64,000 nucleotides of DNA from Diphasiastrum complanatum (taxonomy: Eukaryota; Streptophyta; Lycopodiopsida; Lycopodiales; Lycopodiaceae), in the NCBI GenBank assembly GCA_029204225.1, contig CM055113.1, forward strand, positions 14,907,471 through 14,971,470. The letters are read 5' to 3'. Positions 36,301 to 46,489 of this stretch are shown one piece after another; the first letter of the stretch is position 1, and each line of letters opens with the position of its first letter. The notes below the pieces were generated by a model. It was not told the DNA's origin and ran no database searches. It worked only from the letters and a program-made list of their open reading frames with translations. The translations under genes were made by a program, and so were the position numbers.

Positions 36301-37756
36301 ACGGAACTGCCAAACTGCTTTCCTGCTGAGAGTTTTTGCTTACGAAAATATGGCTTTTTAGTCTAGGGTTCCACTAGTTTCTGAGGCAACTGGAATTTTG
36401 GCAGTCAAGGCACCTATAGATACGCAACTGGTCATGTTCATAGTTGCTACGCAAGTGATACGTACGGTTGGTCACCTATGTTTGGATGTCAACTTCACAG
36501 CTTACAGATCCCTTGATGTTACCCACGTGTATCAACACAGCGCTCAAACTTATTTAAAGGTTGCTACATCATCTGCTCAAACCTGACCTTTCAGGACAAG
36601 CTTCTAGGTACCTTGTTATACAACTTAGGGTGAAGAAAAAGTTGTCATCTTAGCCTTTATGATTTTGCAATATGAACAGGTGTAAGCTGATTTGTATTGA
36701 CTAGTCCCAAACCCAAACCTACACAACAGGTAGCATCTTTCTTGCAACACCATCCTCAAGATCAAATCAGTACGATGCAATAACTTGACAGGACTGAACC
36801 TAAGGGAATATCCAAAAGCACAGCTGTAACATAAGCTTAAAGGTTGCTAAATATTGTGTTCCAACCTTCTTATGAATAGGCTTGAACCAGATACTTGTGG
36901 ATTGAAAGAAGAGAATAGCTAGCAAGCTTGTGTTTTACTAAATGAACTCAATATCTGATTGCAAAGCCTGAAATGCATTCACTACCAAGTACCAGCTTAC
37001 ATGTGATGAAATATACAGACTTATACAAGTAACGCAAGCTGTTAGTAACATACTATCGTATCAAAATATAATCTAAACATAAATCATTATGTAATTTACT
37101 AAATACTACCCATTAACTATGCACTTTATCATAAATTAGAGAAATATCAACATGCACGTAGACTTACAGGATAAGCATTGAGGGCACATGGTCCCAACTG
37201 CATCCGTGAATGGATGATGGCTTCATTTCGAGCATCATCGCTACCATTGCGAAGCAATTCCATGAACTCCTATATTGACACATCCAAGACCATGTTGTGA
37301 GCTTCTCGTCTATTGAGCAGGGTGTGAAAGTGTTCGGCTAAACATTACTGTATGAGCATTCTCTTAGAAAAAGTGATTGAAGTAGATCTCATCACATAGT
37401 TAACTTGATTAACAAGCACAGACAGATATTGAGAAAAAGAGAGTACTTCAGTACAAGCGTCAACCTGGAACAGAACCTGACTTTGAAATTTTTTTTAAAA
37501 ATTCACCAACCTGCTTGTACAGCTGAAAAAGAAGCCGATTGTCATCCAATATTGCAGGTGCATGCTCCATAATAGCACTAAATGCTTTTGTCATATTTCC
37601 AAGCTCAATCAAGGCTCTGATATCCTGAATTGTAGACCGTAAGGCACAGCCTTCACAAAAGGATTCATCATTTACTGAGACCAATAGTTTCTCCTCCTCA
37701 GCATAATTCAAGACCAGTGCATCCAACAGGTCCCAATTGACCTGTGTTGCTTCCAT
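24363..37756 (-). CDS. LisH-CTLH-CRA domain protein, At5g66810-like (partial)
   Basis: Six exons with exact splice signals and matching phases. 37756-37511 starts MEATQVNWDLLDALV (LisH-like) and runs into the CTLH helix (IRALIELGNMTKAFS, LLFQLYKQ). 37269-37168 reads EFMELLRNG to GPCALNAYP. 31748-31668 reads EAYEEFKRILLALIYDEHD. 29317-29208 starts WSESRRAELA and includes LKAHLHAYDPPFSLMLRYLI. 29095-28960 includes IRQGVTSPIAG and LLKDRDPPAS. 24461-24363 reads SDVQALAQAVDISRQAAVDS. Phase check: 0,0,0,2,0,0. Plant homologues are cytosolic/nuclear CTLH-CRA proteins related to RanBPM and GID/CTLH ubiquitin-ligase subunits; the exact role of this one is little known. Start chosen at the ATG just after a CACCAG acceptor, matching the family N-terminus. 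Introns 2 and 5 (5.4 and 4.5 kb) are packed with transposon relics. The C-terminal exons are missing from view. Confidence 0.88.
25257..25592 (-). repeat. Inverted-repeat arm 1 (copia LTR)
   Basis: Reverse complement of 26617-26908. Both arms start at CTGACAATC and share AAGATGGTTTAATGCTAAAC and a GAGCTTATT block; identity is moderate, with small gaps. Confidence 0.8.
25957..26011. repeat. Two tandem copies of a 28-bp unit
   Basis: TGCTCCAACAAGATCTGCTT is repeated directly inside the copia relic. Confidence 0.9.
26617..26908 (+). repeat. Inverted-repeat arm 2 (copia LTR, opposite orientation)
   Basis: Plus-strand copy of the LTR segment at 25257-25592, so the pair could fold into a hairpin with an approximately 1-kb loop if transcribed. 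Confidence 0.8.
27052..27120. repeat. Short direct duplication in copia relic
   Basis: ACCACCCCTTGAGTCTAAAG occurs twice about 50 bp apart. Confidence 0.85.
27236..28110 (+). mobile_element. LINE reverse-transcriptase fragment
   Basis: The translation carries a non-LTR RT palm motif LYADDVTLVSS (YADD at 27377-27388), followed by LHSFCIRGSLEVNIKKNK and IIVFNTSRSF, then a YLGELF block and a longer region to about 27830 (HATTSRLGKGHASLVYLERF). This order (YADD, VN..K.K, VFN, YLG) is that of LINE RT thumb regions. No endonuclease and no RT fingers lie upstream, so it is 5' truncated. Stop codons fall between the YADD block and the YLG block and again after about 27825, so it is dead. It lies in intron 5 of the CTLH gene, antisense to it. 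Confidence 0.75.
28165..28966 (+). other. Zinc-knuckle fragment followed by an unidentified reading frame
   Basis: 28165-28374 encodes a CCHC knuckle (CCYCGKMDHVEAKC) as in retroelement gag proteins. From 28446, in another frame, a nearly continuous reading frame of about 170 codons starts with MDDDDLCILEDINEEI and includes HKLLPKYDLYGDEREFF. I recognise no family. The end overlaps the 3' end of CTLH exon 5 on the other strand. It could be the body of a poorly known gag or a captured gene; coding use today is doubtful. Confidence 0.4.
29318..31667. other. Intron 3 of the CTLH gene, no recognised element
   Basis: 2.35 kb AT-rich sequence with only short chance frames. I see no domain, tandem array or RNA gene in it. 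Confidence 0.5.
34062..34420 (-). other. Unidentified reading frame inside copia relic E
   Basis: About 97 codons open (GRIYGVVGSRSLAIEEPHA, then KFFIDRRSLETFYGSL). It sits where gag or protease would be expected but resembles neither. It may be chance, or a captured host fragment. Confidence 0.3.
34883..35301 (-). repeat. 5' LTR of copia E
   Basis: 419 bp with inverted ends; the inner end abuts the primer site. Inserted inside the integrase region of another copia relic (35302-36160), right after a KDGVILEQ codon run. Confidence 0.75.
35302..36160 (-). mobile_element. Ty1/copia integrase fragment interrupted by element E
   Basis: Read from 36160 downward on the minus strand: pre-integrase region (HLNFNSLQVLRKVNM, CEGCVFGKH, ILELVHTDC), integrase core end (KKPSVSHLRVFGIIAYAYIP, KCLMLGYNDQEKGY), then the linker to RT (RKLPRWYYETIKDGV). 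Its continuation is cut by element E. Many interruptions. Confidence 0.7.
36161..37167. other. Rest of CTLH intron 2, no gene recognised
   Basis: The part at 36170-36600 is somewhat richer in GC and open on both strands for about 60 codons, but nothing is recognisable. Confidence 0.4.
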
Positions 37757-40111
37757 TTTGACTGGTGTGACAAGATGATCACCACACACAAAGCATAGCC
37801 ATTCTTTTAACATGTGATCCAACAAAAAGACTAGTCAAGATTTTAATTCTAAATCATCTTCAAAAAATCTAGAGAACTACTACGTACAATTGCATATTGT
37901 GTGTGAATGTGTGTATTGAAATACAGACACCGAGATGTTTATGTCATGGCTCAGGCAACAATTCACTGAAATTTCCTTGGTAGGGTGCCCTCCTAGAAAC
38001 CATTTTTTGGTTGATCTGAGCCTACAGATCTCTGCTGGACCTAATAGAAGCTTCTATTGATCTCTAATGAACCTTTTTAGACTGCTTGTAATGTCTATTT
38101 GATGGCATGTGAAGTTACAAAACCTCCTTGAAAAAGAGCGCTCCCCTACAAGTTTTTCAGCCCGAACAGCTCGCACGTGTGAACAGTAGGGCCTAGGGTG
38201 ACATGACAGGCATCTTGCTAACCTATACTCTCTTTGTATTGAGCTTTGCAGCGTCCAATTTGGTGCTCTGTAACAAAAGTTATTATTGTCGGAAGTTTGG
38301 CAATTTTTTAGTTCAAAAATTGGCAAAATTTCGAATACTCTGATTGCATGTTGGAAAGTCAAGCAGTAGTGTGCATGTCCACTATGAAAAAATCATTTTT
38401 AAATCACTTTGCATGTCTGGGAACATAACACAATGTGTTACAATAGTTTTGATGATGAAATTCCATGCATAAGTACAATTTTCATAAACAAGCAGTTAAA
38501 GAAGCGATTTTTTCAATTCAGTTACGCAATTTACGTAAAAAAGTCGATTTTTACGTAAATCACTGCATGTGGATTTTCATGCATGCTGGTTGTTTCAAAA
38601 TCAATTCAGCTTGAATTGATAACAGTGAGACTAAGAGTTCGATGATGAGAATCTATTTTCACAGTTTCAGTCCATATTGAATGGAGTTCAAAATCCAGAT
38701 TACGTAAATTTTTAAAGAACCGGAATGATTTTGAATTTTCAACATCTGTCGGTTATTGATTATAACGAAATTGGCTTAAAAAGTGAATGGCCTTGCCGAG
38801 ATGGAACCAGTCAATTTACAAGGTCACGACTATATTCACTTTCAGTTGGGATCCGTCAACCAACTAAAGCAATTCAGTGTTCTAGATAATCAATGATGGT
38901 CGAAGATAACACAAGTTTAGAAGGAACGGCTTGCATGCCGACCTATCTCCAGATTTGTCAGCAGTTGAGTGCAGCACTTAACGAGATGAACAATCAAAAC
39001 ACTTTGCGAGATTACCAAATGGAAGTTCTTCTAAATCAAGTCTTTATCCTCGCCGAATCTGGGTGGGTAGAAGCATATTCAGGGGACAAAAAAGAGAAGA
39101 GGTGGTAGATGATTGGCTAACCAAATGGAGCAATTATTTTAGTCTACACGTTTTCCTGAAGAGAAAAAAATTGAGAGTGTAGTTCTTTTTTTCCAGTGGT
39201 AAGATTTCGTTGTGATGGCGTGATCGGCAACGAAAACCCCCACTACGTGGGGAGAATTCATGGAAATTTTTAGAAATTCGTTTGTGGTTGCAAACAATTC
39301 AGATTACTATCAAAAGTTCATTAATTGCAAAATGGGGACGAAGAGTTTGGACTCTTATTTCCAAGAGTTTATGGATTTATGAATGAATCTCCAGCATTCA
39401 ATTCTAAACTGGCTCTCTAGCAATTCATCCTAGGTTTGCCAACAGATCATCAAAATAAATGCAAGCGAAATGTACTTCAGTCTTTCAATGATGTTGTACG
39501 AATCGCGAAAGCCTATGATTCCATAGTGGGGAAATCCAAGAACCAATTTCAGGCTATCCATTGACATCCAGACCAAAGAAAGGAAAGAAACGAGTCTGTG
39601 CAAAACTCAGATCAAATACTTTGACGAGCTTGACCAAATGGCATCAAAAGGTAAGCAAAAGAAACGATTGTTCAGAAAAAAGGCTAAGAAGGCAAATCTT
39701 GCTTTATTTGCAATAAGCCTGGACATGTTATCAAATTGTCAAGAATTCATACAGACACGAAGCAGAGGATTCTTCTTTTTTGTAGGTCATTCATGGCAGC
39801 CTACCTAGGTGGAGGTAAAGAGCTCAAGGAATAAAAAAGGCCTTCTGCCCAGAGCAAAAGAAACCCATAGCTCAAGTTATGATGATTTCAACAGCTAATG
39901 TAGTGGAAATTTTTTATTCAAAACCTGAAGCTTTTTTTTTTTATTTGCTATGCCCATTTTGAATTTCTCTTAAATGCATCTACATAGTTGTGAGTTTTCT
40001 AAATCTCTTGACTCGGTGTATTTAGATCAAAACCGAATTAAAAAAATATCATAGATGAGTTTCGTGATTTGTTTCCAGTTAAATTACCTCACGGTTTACC
40101 ATAAAAAATAG

Positions 40112-40185
40112 ATTTGGCCCCTATAATAGCACATAGGCATGGCCAATCAAACATTAGGAGAACAAATAAACATAATCACCTTGAC
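40112..40185. repeat. Short block matching copia E LTR inside C2
   Basis: GGCCCCTATAATAGCACATA followed by GGCATGGCC resembles blocks at 32130-32180 and 35210-35250, so it is likely a scrap of an E-type LTR in the RT region of C2. Confidence 0.5.
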
Positions 40186-41875
40186 GAGCTACAAACATTA
40201 TGAGTTCTTGGTGCTTCCTTTTGGGTTAACAAATGCACCTACGACATTTCAACAAATGATAAAACGATATAATTCGTCCATATTTAGGTCAATTCGTAGA
40301 TGTATTTTTAGATGATATCCTCATCTACAGTCGAACTGTTAAGGAGCATGTGAATCACATCAAGACTGTCTTACGAATTCTCATAAGAGAAAAAGTTTTT
40401 GCTAAACTATATCTTGGTCATAAGATCACCCCGAAAGGGTTGAAGATAGACGAACATAAGATCAAGGCAGTGCTTGAGTGGTCGATACCAAAAACAGTTA
40501 GAGAAGTTCAATTTTTTCTCGGTTTTACAGTTTTCTTTCAGAGATTTATTGTGAATTATGCAAAAGTTGCAACACCTCTTAATAATTTCACAAAAGGCAA
40601 AGCTAATACGAGAAAGAAGAGATGTCAACCTACTCCGTCTATTGAAAGGAATAACGAACTGAATCAATGTTTTGAGAGGCTCAAAAGCATGATTGTTTCA
40701 GCTCCTTTCTTACAGATTGCGGATCCAAATTTACCTTACATCATTAGAACCGATGCAAGCGATTTGGTGATTGGAGCAATTCTTTTGCAAAACGATAGAC
40801 CGATAGCGTTTGAGAGCAAGAAACTTAAAGGACCTCAGTTACGTTATACAACTCATGAAAAGGAGTTATTTATGAACTTAAAACCTAGAGGCATTACGTA
40901 TATGGTAATCAGTTTATAGTGTATATAAATCACCAGCCTCTAAAATACTTTTGCAATCAACACGATCTGAGGGGTTGTAAAGCTCGATGGGCTGAACTTA
41001 TGCAAGAATTTGATCATGAGATCCAATATTTCAAAGGCATCTCTAACCAAGTTGCAGATGCTCTTAGTTGGATTGGTGAGTTAAATTGATTCACCTAGAT
41101 TTCTACAGATCTATATCTTTTGTTGAGAGGAAAGTATGAAGATCTCAGTTGTCTAAGAAAGATGAAAAGATTGTGGAACAATTCACCATTGAGGTGGGTT
41201 ACTATTTTGAAATGAGAAAGTTCGAGTAACAGGGGATGATGAGCTAAAGAAGGGAATTCTTTTTAACTGTCATGGCGTACCCTATGCAAGTCATCCAAGT
41301 ATACACAGGACTTTACACTTGGTCAGAAGAGGGTTTTATTGGCCAAAACTCAAGCCATATGTCGAGTCTCATGTGGCTAAGTGTAAACCTTGTTAGCTAG
41401 CCAAAGTCGAATGCTTAAAGGTTGGATGGTTGTTACATCCCTTATATATCCGTCAGAAGATATGGGAAAGCATATCTAGGGATTTTGCAGTTGGGGACTT
41501 CCTAAGACCCAACGGCAAAATGATTCTATTTGGGTTGTAGTGGAGAGGCATTCATTCCAATTAAGTTAACTGCAAAGGCTTTGGATTTAGCCCAGATCTT
41601 TGTGGAAAGATTATTTAGGTTATATGGACTGCCAAGTGATATTGTTAGTCATAGAAATCCTAAGTTTACAAGTCGCTTTTGGTCAGTTGTATTCCATAAG
41701 CTTGAAATCTCGCTTAGTTTTAGTTCTACTGATCATCCTGAATAGGTTGGACAAACTGAAAGAACTAATCAGACTATGGAGGATATGTTGAGAATATATG
41801 TGGCAGTCTCAGTGGGAAACCTACATTCCTTAGTCGAGTTTGCTTACATTAGCAGAAAACATTCTGCTATAGGTT

Positions 41876-42236
41876 CAGTGTTTCATACGTCGTTTCGAAA
41901 CGGGTTTGAAACGTGTTTGAAACGGGAGGTTCAGGTTTGAAACGGGAAATTCTTTTAGGGTTTTTTTTTTTTTAAATGTGCTTTTATGGGTTTTTGGGAT
42001 TTAGACATGTCATAGAAAGACTAGTACCAAGTAGATACATCCAATTTCATAAGAATGCCCTAGAGAATGCAATTTCAAGAGGAGAAACTGTGTATGCTCG
42101 CTTTCCTCGGTCAATAAAATTTGCACTTATTTAACAGTCGTTTCAAACATAGGAAACGCATTTCGAAACGGACCCATTTCGAACGGGGCGTTTCAAACGC
42201 GTTTCTTTGTTAGAAACGCGTTTCGATGAAACATTG
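41876..42236. mobile_element. Small non-autonomous DNA transposon (copy 2), inserted in Gypsy C2
   Basis: 361 bp with terminal inverted repeats CAGTGTTTCAT and (complement) CAATGTTTCAT. The flanks TATAGGTT and TAACAGGT look like a decayed 8-9 bp target duplication. Both ends carry arrays of a self-complementary motif: CGTTTCGAAACGGG and TTTGAAACGGG on the left, GAAACGCGTTTC on the right. AAACGG-type subterminal repeats are the known transposase sites of Ac-like hAT elements. The inner sequence next to the left array (CCCTAAAAG on the complement) matches the right side of copy 1. It splits the integrase region of C2, so it moved after C2 inserted. Confidence 0.72.
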
Positions 42237-42903
42237 TAACAGGTTAAAGTCTATTTATGCTTATATACGGTTTTCAACCTAGATTTTCAGTTAATGTAGA
42301 GACTAAATCTGTTAAGATCCAGAAAGTTGTTAATTCCTGCATAATATGCAAGAAATGTTGCAATTAGCACGTGATACTATCCGTAGTGCTCAAGACAGAA
42401 CTAAGCACTATGCTGATCTTAAGAGATCTCCCAAAGATTTTAAAGTTGACGACTAGGTATTTCTTAGAATTCCAAAAGATTCTAGGACTATGCGTACCCG
42501 AAAGCATTATAAGTTGTCTACCAGATATTGTGAACCGTTTTGAATTATAGAAAAAATCGGTTCTTTAGCTTACAATTATACAATCGATTATAGAAAAAAT
42601 CTTCAGGACAAATCTATTGCTCATCCAATGTTTCATGTAAGCTAGTTGAAATTAGGTTTACATGAAGGTGATACAACTGGATCTAATGAGGATCTTACCC
42701 AATTGGAAGATTTATCACTTAGTGTACCTTTCTTTGAAACCTAAAAGAGTACTCAGAACCAGAGATCAACAATTGAGAAATCGTTCTATCTCTAAGTGCT
42801 TGATCAGCTGAAAAGGTTCACTGAGGATGATAATTCATGCGAAAGAACTGAAAGCATAAAAAAGAATTTCCCTAAGTTCCACTTCTGGGGACAGAAGTAG
42901 TTC

Positions 42904-42917
42904 AAGGGAGGGAAAAA
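42904..42917 (+). other. Polypurine tract of Gypsy C2
   Basis: AAGGGAGGGAAAAA directly before TGTTACG. Confidence 0.65.
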
Positions 42918-43500
42918 TGTTACGTCCATGTCCAGTTCAGAGGATTCGATATAATCCTTGATGTGGATATATTGCACTCCAATGTACAGGTTTATTAGTT
43001 ACACATCGTCATTCTAAACTAGGCCAAAAATGTAATTAATAACCTTGTGAGGGCCCAAGCACTCCAATTAGGACATGTGGAGTACTGCATGATGACCGAC
43101 AGCTTTTATGGATGCTAAGGAGATCAAAAGCAATTAAATGAAGATTTAGTAAAGGATCAAGGTCCTGGAAGGGATATTACTAGGCGCAAGGGGTCTATAT
43201 ATACCTACAGGAACTCGTCTTCAACTTCCAGATTCCGGTATTTAGTTGCCAAAAACCTCTCCTCTCCTATATTCAGTCGTCGTGACTCGGGGAATGAAGT
43301 TGATTGCGGATTGACTTTCAGGTTCTACTTGGATGGGCGGTAGTGTATTTCTGCAAACTGTTAAAAAAGTAATGTAAATCTGCAGACTTGTTCTAAATGC
43401 TAGTTCTTGGAAGTCCTTGAAGATGGCCAAGTCCTCAATGACTTCAAGCAATTGAGCTTAACATCTGAACTTGAAATTATGACATGATTGGTTACCCTTG
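42918..43500 (+). repeat. 3' LTR of Gypsy C2 (right end not fixed)
   Basis: Starts TGTTACGTCC after the purine tract and contains a TATATATA box at 43196-43203. The end is not determined because no second copy is visible. Confidence 0.6.
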
Positions 43501-43544
43501 GCTGGAGATCAGAGATCTTTACACTAGGCAATCTTTACACCGGG

Positions 43545-44240
43545 GATGGAATATTAACTAGCAACCAAAAGAGTTTTAAAATACCTAAAGGGAACCTTGA
43601 ATAATGGAATTATCTAATCATGGACAAAGTTGGATGCAAAAGGATCCTCAGATGCCGATTTAGTGGGGGGGTTTGGAAATCAACAAAAGGACGTTGACTT
43701 CTAAATACATTTTTATCATGGCGAGAGCAAACATATTGCACTGCAATATCACTATGTTCGGGAGCAGGGGAATTAAACTTGCATTTTTGCCCCACCAAGG
43801 AGATGACAGCTGGCTTGCTGACCAAAGCACTCAGCAGAGATAGATTTATGTTGCTAAGAGATCAGCCAAGTCAAAGGGGAGACTAGGTAGTTAGATGGTT
43901 AGGTGTCAATAGAAGTGGAAGGTCACAACCCAGACCATGCAGACAGGATATTCGTTTAGTCAGTTAAAGAACCTTTTTGTTATTAACTAATGACGTATCG
44001 TTAGAAGAATGCATCTATGTGTAAAGCCGTGAGAATATCTAATCATTGTCTAATACACAAGAACGTTGTCTGTTCTTTCTGCTGCCTATGTCGCTTACAC
44101 GTTTGTGTGTCCAAATTAATCTTGTGTAAATGGTGCTTCGCACCAATACCTATCAGTTGCTTTATCATTGTTTTCTCATTGCAGAACATTGTTCTTGCTA
44201 GCAATCAGCATGGTAGAACTTGGTTATATCAGCCCTAGAA
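43545..44240 (+). mobile_element. Ty1/copia 3' remnant
   Basis: Short blocks of RT end and RNase H (KRVLKYLKGTLNNG, SKHIALQYHYVRE, a KEMTAGLLTKALSRDRF-like run) to about 43860, then a purine-rich AAGGGGAGAC and probable LTR sequence. Strongly decayed. Confidence 0.6.
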
Positions 44241-44273
44241 ATAGGTGCATGTTGACTATTTTCCATCCGTAAA

Positions 44274-44519
44274 ACGGTTCCCCCGAAAATTCACTGCATC
44301 CAGCTGTTAAGCTTTCAAAAACCCGAAACAGTTTTGCATCAAATGAAGAACAACGTGCAGTTAAAGAGCATTCCAAGGCTGGATAGAATTTCGCCGACAA
44401 ATAAGTCATCTTCTAAGCATGGCGAAAATTTTGTGAGAAGAATTCTCCAGTTTCCTGAACTAACAGGAGAATCCATTCGACGATCGAAAAGTACCCTCAT
44501 TATTTGTAGCCAACAGTAA
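44274..44519 (+). other. Unassigned open frame in a low-repeat segment
   Basis: 82 codons open to TAA with mixed composition (RISPTNKSSSKHGENFV, RRILQFPELTGESIRRS). No homologue is known to me; the opposite strand is also open. Possibly a chance frame in a promoter or leader region. Confidence 0.25.
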
Positions 44520-44661
44520 AGCATCCCTAGGTCTCAGGCCTTGGGATGAAATCGCTGAATTAACTCTCTACGCATACTTTCTCAATTCAAAGCGAAGGAA
44601 CACGCACTTCCTTCATGCAGTTTCAATGCGTAGCTAGATAAGGGTAGCAAATTTTAGATAC

Positions 44662-44888
44662 CTTGCTGCTAATTTCTGCTCGATCAAGTGCCTTTCCAGA
44701 TTATCGCCTCGCTTGGTGGGAACGATCAAAATGATTTGGAGATCGTATTCCCTGTCGATTATAGTCTCACCTCACCTCACCTCGCCAACCCTAGCACCAC
44801 CACCGCAGCCTTCGCAAATCAGGATCGCTGCTTATGCTTGCTTGCGCGCTTCTCTTTCTGTCTTTCTTTTTCTCTCTCGCTCGCGCGC

Positions 44889-44920
<32 letters not shown>

Positions 44921-44930
44921 GATAGCTCTG
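44662..44930 (-). promoter_or_regulatory. Possible 5' leader exon and promoter region of the CTLH gene
   Basis: On the minus strand this segment starts in a GA/GCGA-rich tract typical of plant 5' leaders, has no ATG, and ends at a good donor CAAG/GTATCT at 44662. The first CTLH coding exon has an acceptor (CACCAG) a few bases before its ATG, so a leader intron of about 6.9 kb holding Gypsy C2 would fit. Inference only. Confidence 0.35.
44877..44923. repeat. CT/CG-rich microsatellite
   Basis: TCGC units followed by about nine CT units. Confidence 0.9.
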
Positions 44931-45199
44931 AAAAGAAAATTAAGTTTTGTCAGCGACATCGCGATATATATATGGTACGAATCGGTGGACACGCTTCAGC
45001 GAAGGCTATTTTCTTGCCTACTTGACGGGCGTCACTGACATCAACCACCCATACCGGACGTATTTGACAGCCCGTTACGATCCATGCCCGTCAATAATCG
45101 ACTGAAATTGCCCATAAAACCGTCAATTACCCTACATATCCAAGATCATTCCTTTTGCAATTCACGTCGACTTCTTGGGACATAGTGATCACGTCACTC

Positions 45200-45300
45200 A
45201 ACGAGGTTGGCTCAATTGATTAACTTGATATCCAAGTCCCAGGTTTGAGCTTTCCCTTGGAAACAATTCTACGGACTCTTTTTGCATCCCAAATAGTTGC
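45200..45300 (+). mobile_element. SINE-like tRNA-derived head
   Basis: A-box-like TGGCTCAATTG at 45208-45218 and B-box-like GGTTTGAGCT at 45242-45251, spaced 34 bp as in tRNA genes. The surrounding TTAACTTGATATCCAAGTCC and CCTTGGAAACAA are like plant SINE heads. It does not fold as an intact tRNA. The 3' tail was not fixed. Confidence 0.45.
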
Positions 45301-45339
45301 AACTTGTATTGCAATTGTAAATCCTAACTCGTGCATGTT

Positions 45340-45357
45340 ATAGCCCTAAACCCTAAA
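45340..45357. promoter_or_regulatory. Telobox-like CCCTAAACCCTAAACCCC
   Basis: Two adjoining CCCTAAA units. AAACCCTAA is a known plant promoter element (telobox), often near first exons. Here it lies about 400 bp beyond the putative leader of the CTLH gene. Confidence 0.4.
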
Positions 45358-45379
45358 CCCCCTTTATCGTGCATTCTGG

Positions 45380-46480
45380 CAACTCTGAAATCCTAATTTG
45401 GAGGTCTAATAATGCCTACATGATCTTTCGCTAAGTTTGGCCATTGCTTGGCATGTTACATACTTGTTGCCACTCGGAAATCTCAAGATCAAGGGTTTCA
45501 ACTTCAAAGCTCATGTTTTGGTACACTGTCAAGGGAATTCAACTTAACAAGTTACTAGTCATCAAGCAAGAACATTGATAAATAAAGAGTTAGTTAAGTG
45601 TGCTACAAATCTAATAGGTTTGTAACTTTTTCCAATTCTACGTATCGATCCATGTGTCTGAAACTCTTAAAATAGCATGTTCTCTTGGTTAGTGACTTCT
45701 CCTACTCAAAAATGTTATGATGACGACTCTCATATTTCCAAGGTCGCTCTTGTTTATTTTAGATCATTGTAGTTGTTGTCCCAACTTTGGCACAAAGCTC
45801 TCTTCTATAAAACTAAATGTCTACGTCAAGCATCGCATCATGTAGGCTATAAAGTTGGAGCGTGAACTAGGACATTTACGCTGAAGATTTAGAAGGAACA
45901 TTGGAACTTGGTTTTGTGAGTAGATTTGAGACAAACTTCTTTTGGCACTTGCATGCTTAAGGTGCTCCTCTCTCTAAATTTAATTAGTCCTAAAATTTAA
46001 ATAATGGATACAGTACCAATTTTGGTCCATATGGCCAAATTACATCAAATAAAGGCCATTTGTATATCTTAATGATGAAAGGTACTTGGATCCATATAAA
46101 AATAATATTCTAATATAGTTCAGACATGTGAAAAAGTCTTATGAAATCTATTTACAAATTCGGCCTCCACAATGTCTAAAATAGCCAAGTACTAGTTAAC
46201 AATTGTTCACAAGATTCACACCAACAATTATTGGGCGAGTCCCATCCAAAAGGGCCTAATCATATGGATCAATCCTATGCAAGCTCTCCAAGCGGTGACC
46301 AGCTCATGGTAGTTGTTCTTTATTGCTCTACTAAAAATATAATCTCCTAAAATCCTCATTCTATTCCTCCAAATTTAGGATATACAAACAACATATATTA
46401 GATACATTTGTTGAAAACTCGTGGTAATAAGACTTTGTAAGCATTCAAAACTCTCGTGATGTGTCCACGTCATAGTTATC
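45380..46480. other. No recognised gene
   Basis: AT-rich sequence without convincing frames or arrays. Confidence 0.5.
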
Positions 46481-46489
46481 AAGGTAGTA

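Larger units (their letters stand above)
37945..43500 (+). mobile_element. Ty3/Gypsy relic C2
   Basis: Leader (37957-38890, alignable with C1), gag from about 38895 (QLSAALNEMNNQN), a FDELDQ segment shared with C3, RT ([27 protein letters not shown]), RNase H (RTDASDLVIGAILLQ, FESKKLKGPQLRYTTHEKEL), integrase (PSDIVSHRNPKFTSRFW), a GPF/Y-like region, purine tract, and a 3' LTR starting at 42918. The 5' LTR is not seen. It stands just upstream of the CTLH start codon, antisense to that gene. Many interruptions; clearly old. Confidence 0.82.

Noticed and set aside
44834-45038. Ser-Leu-Ala-Arg-rich frames
   Set aside because: They come from the CT/CG microsatellite and overlap in several frames.
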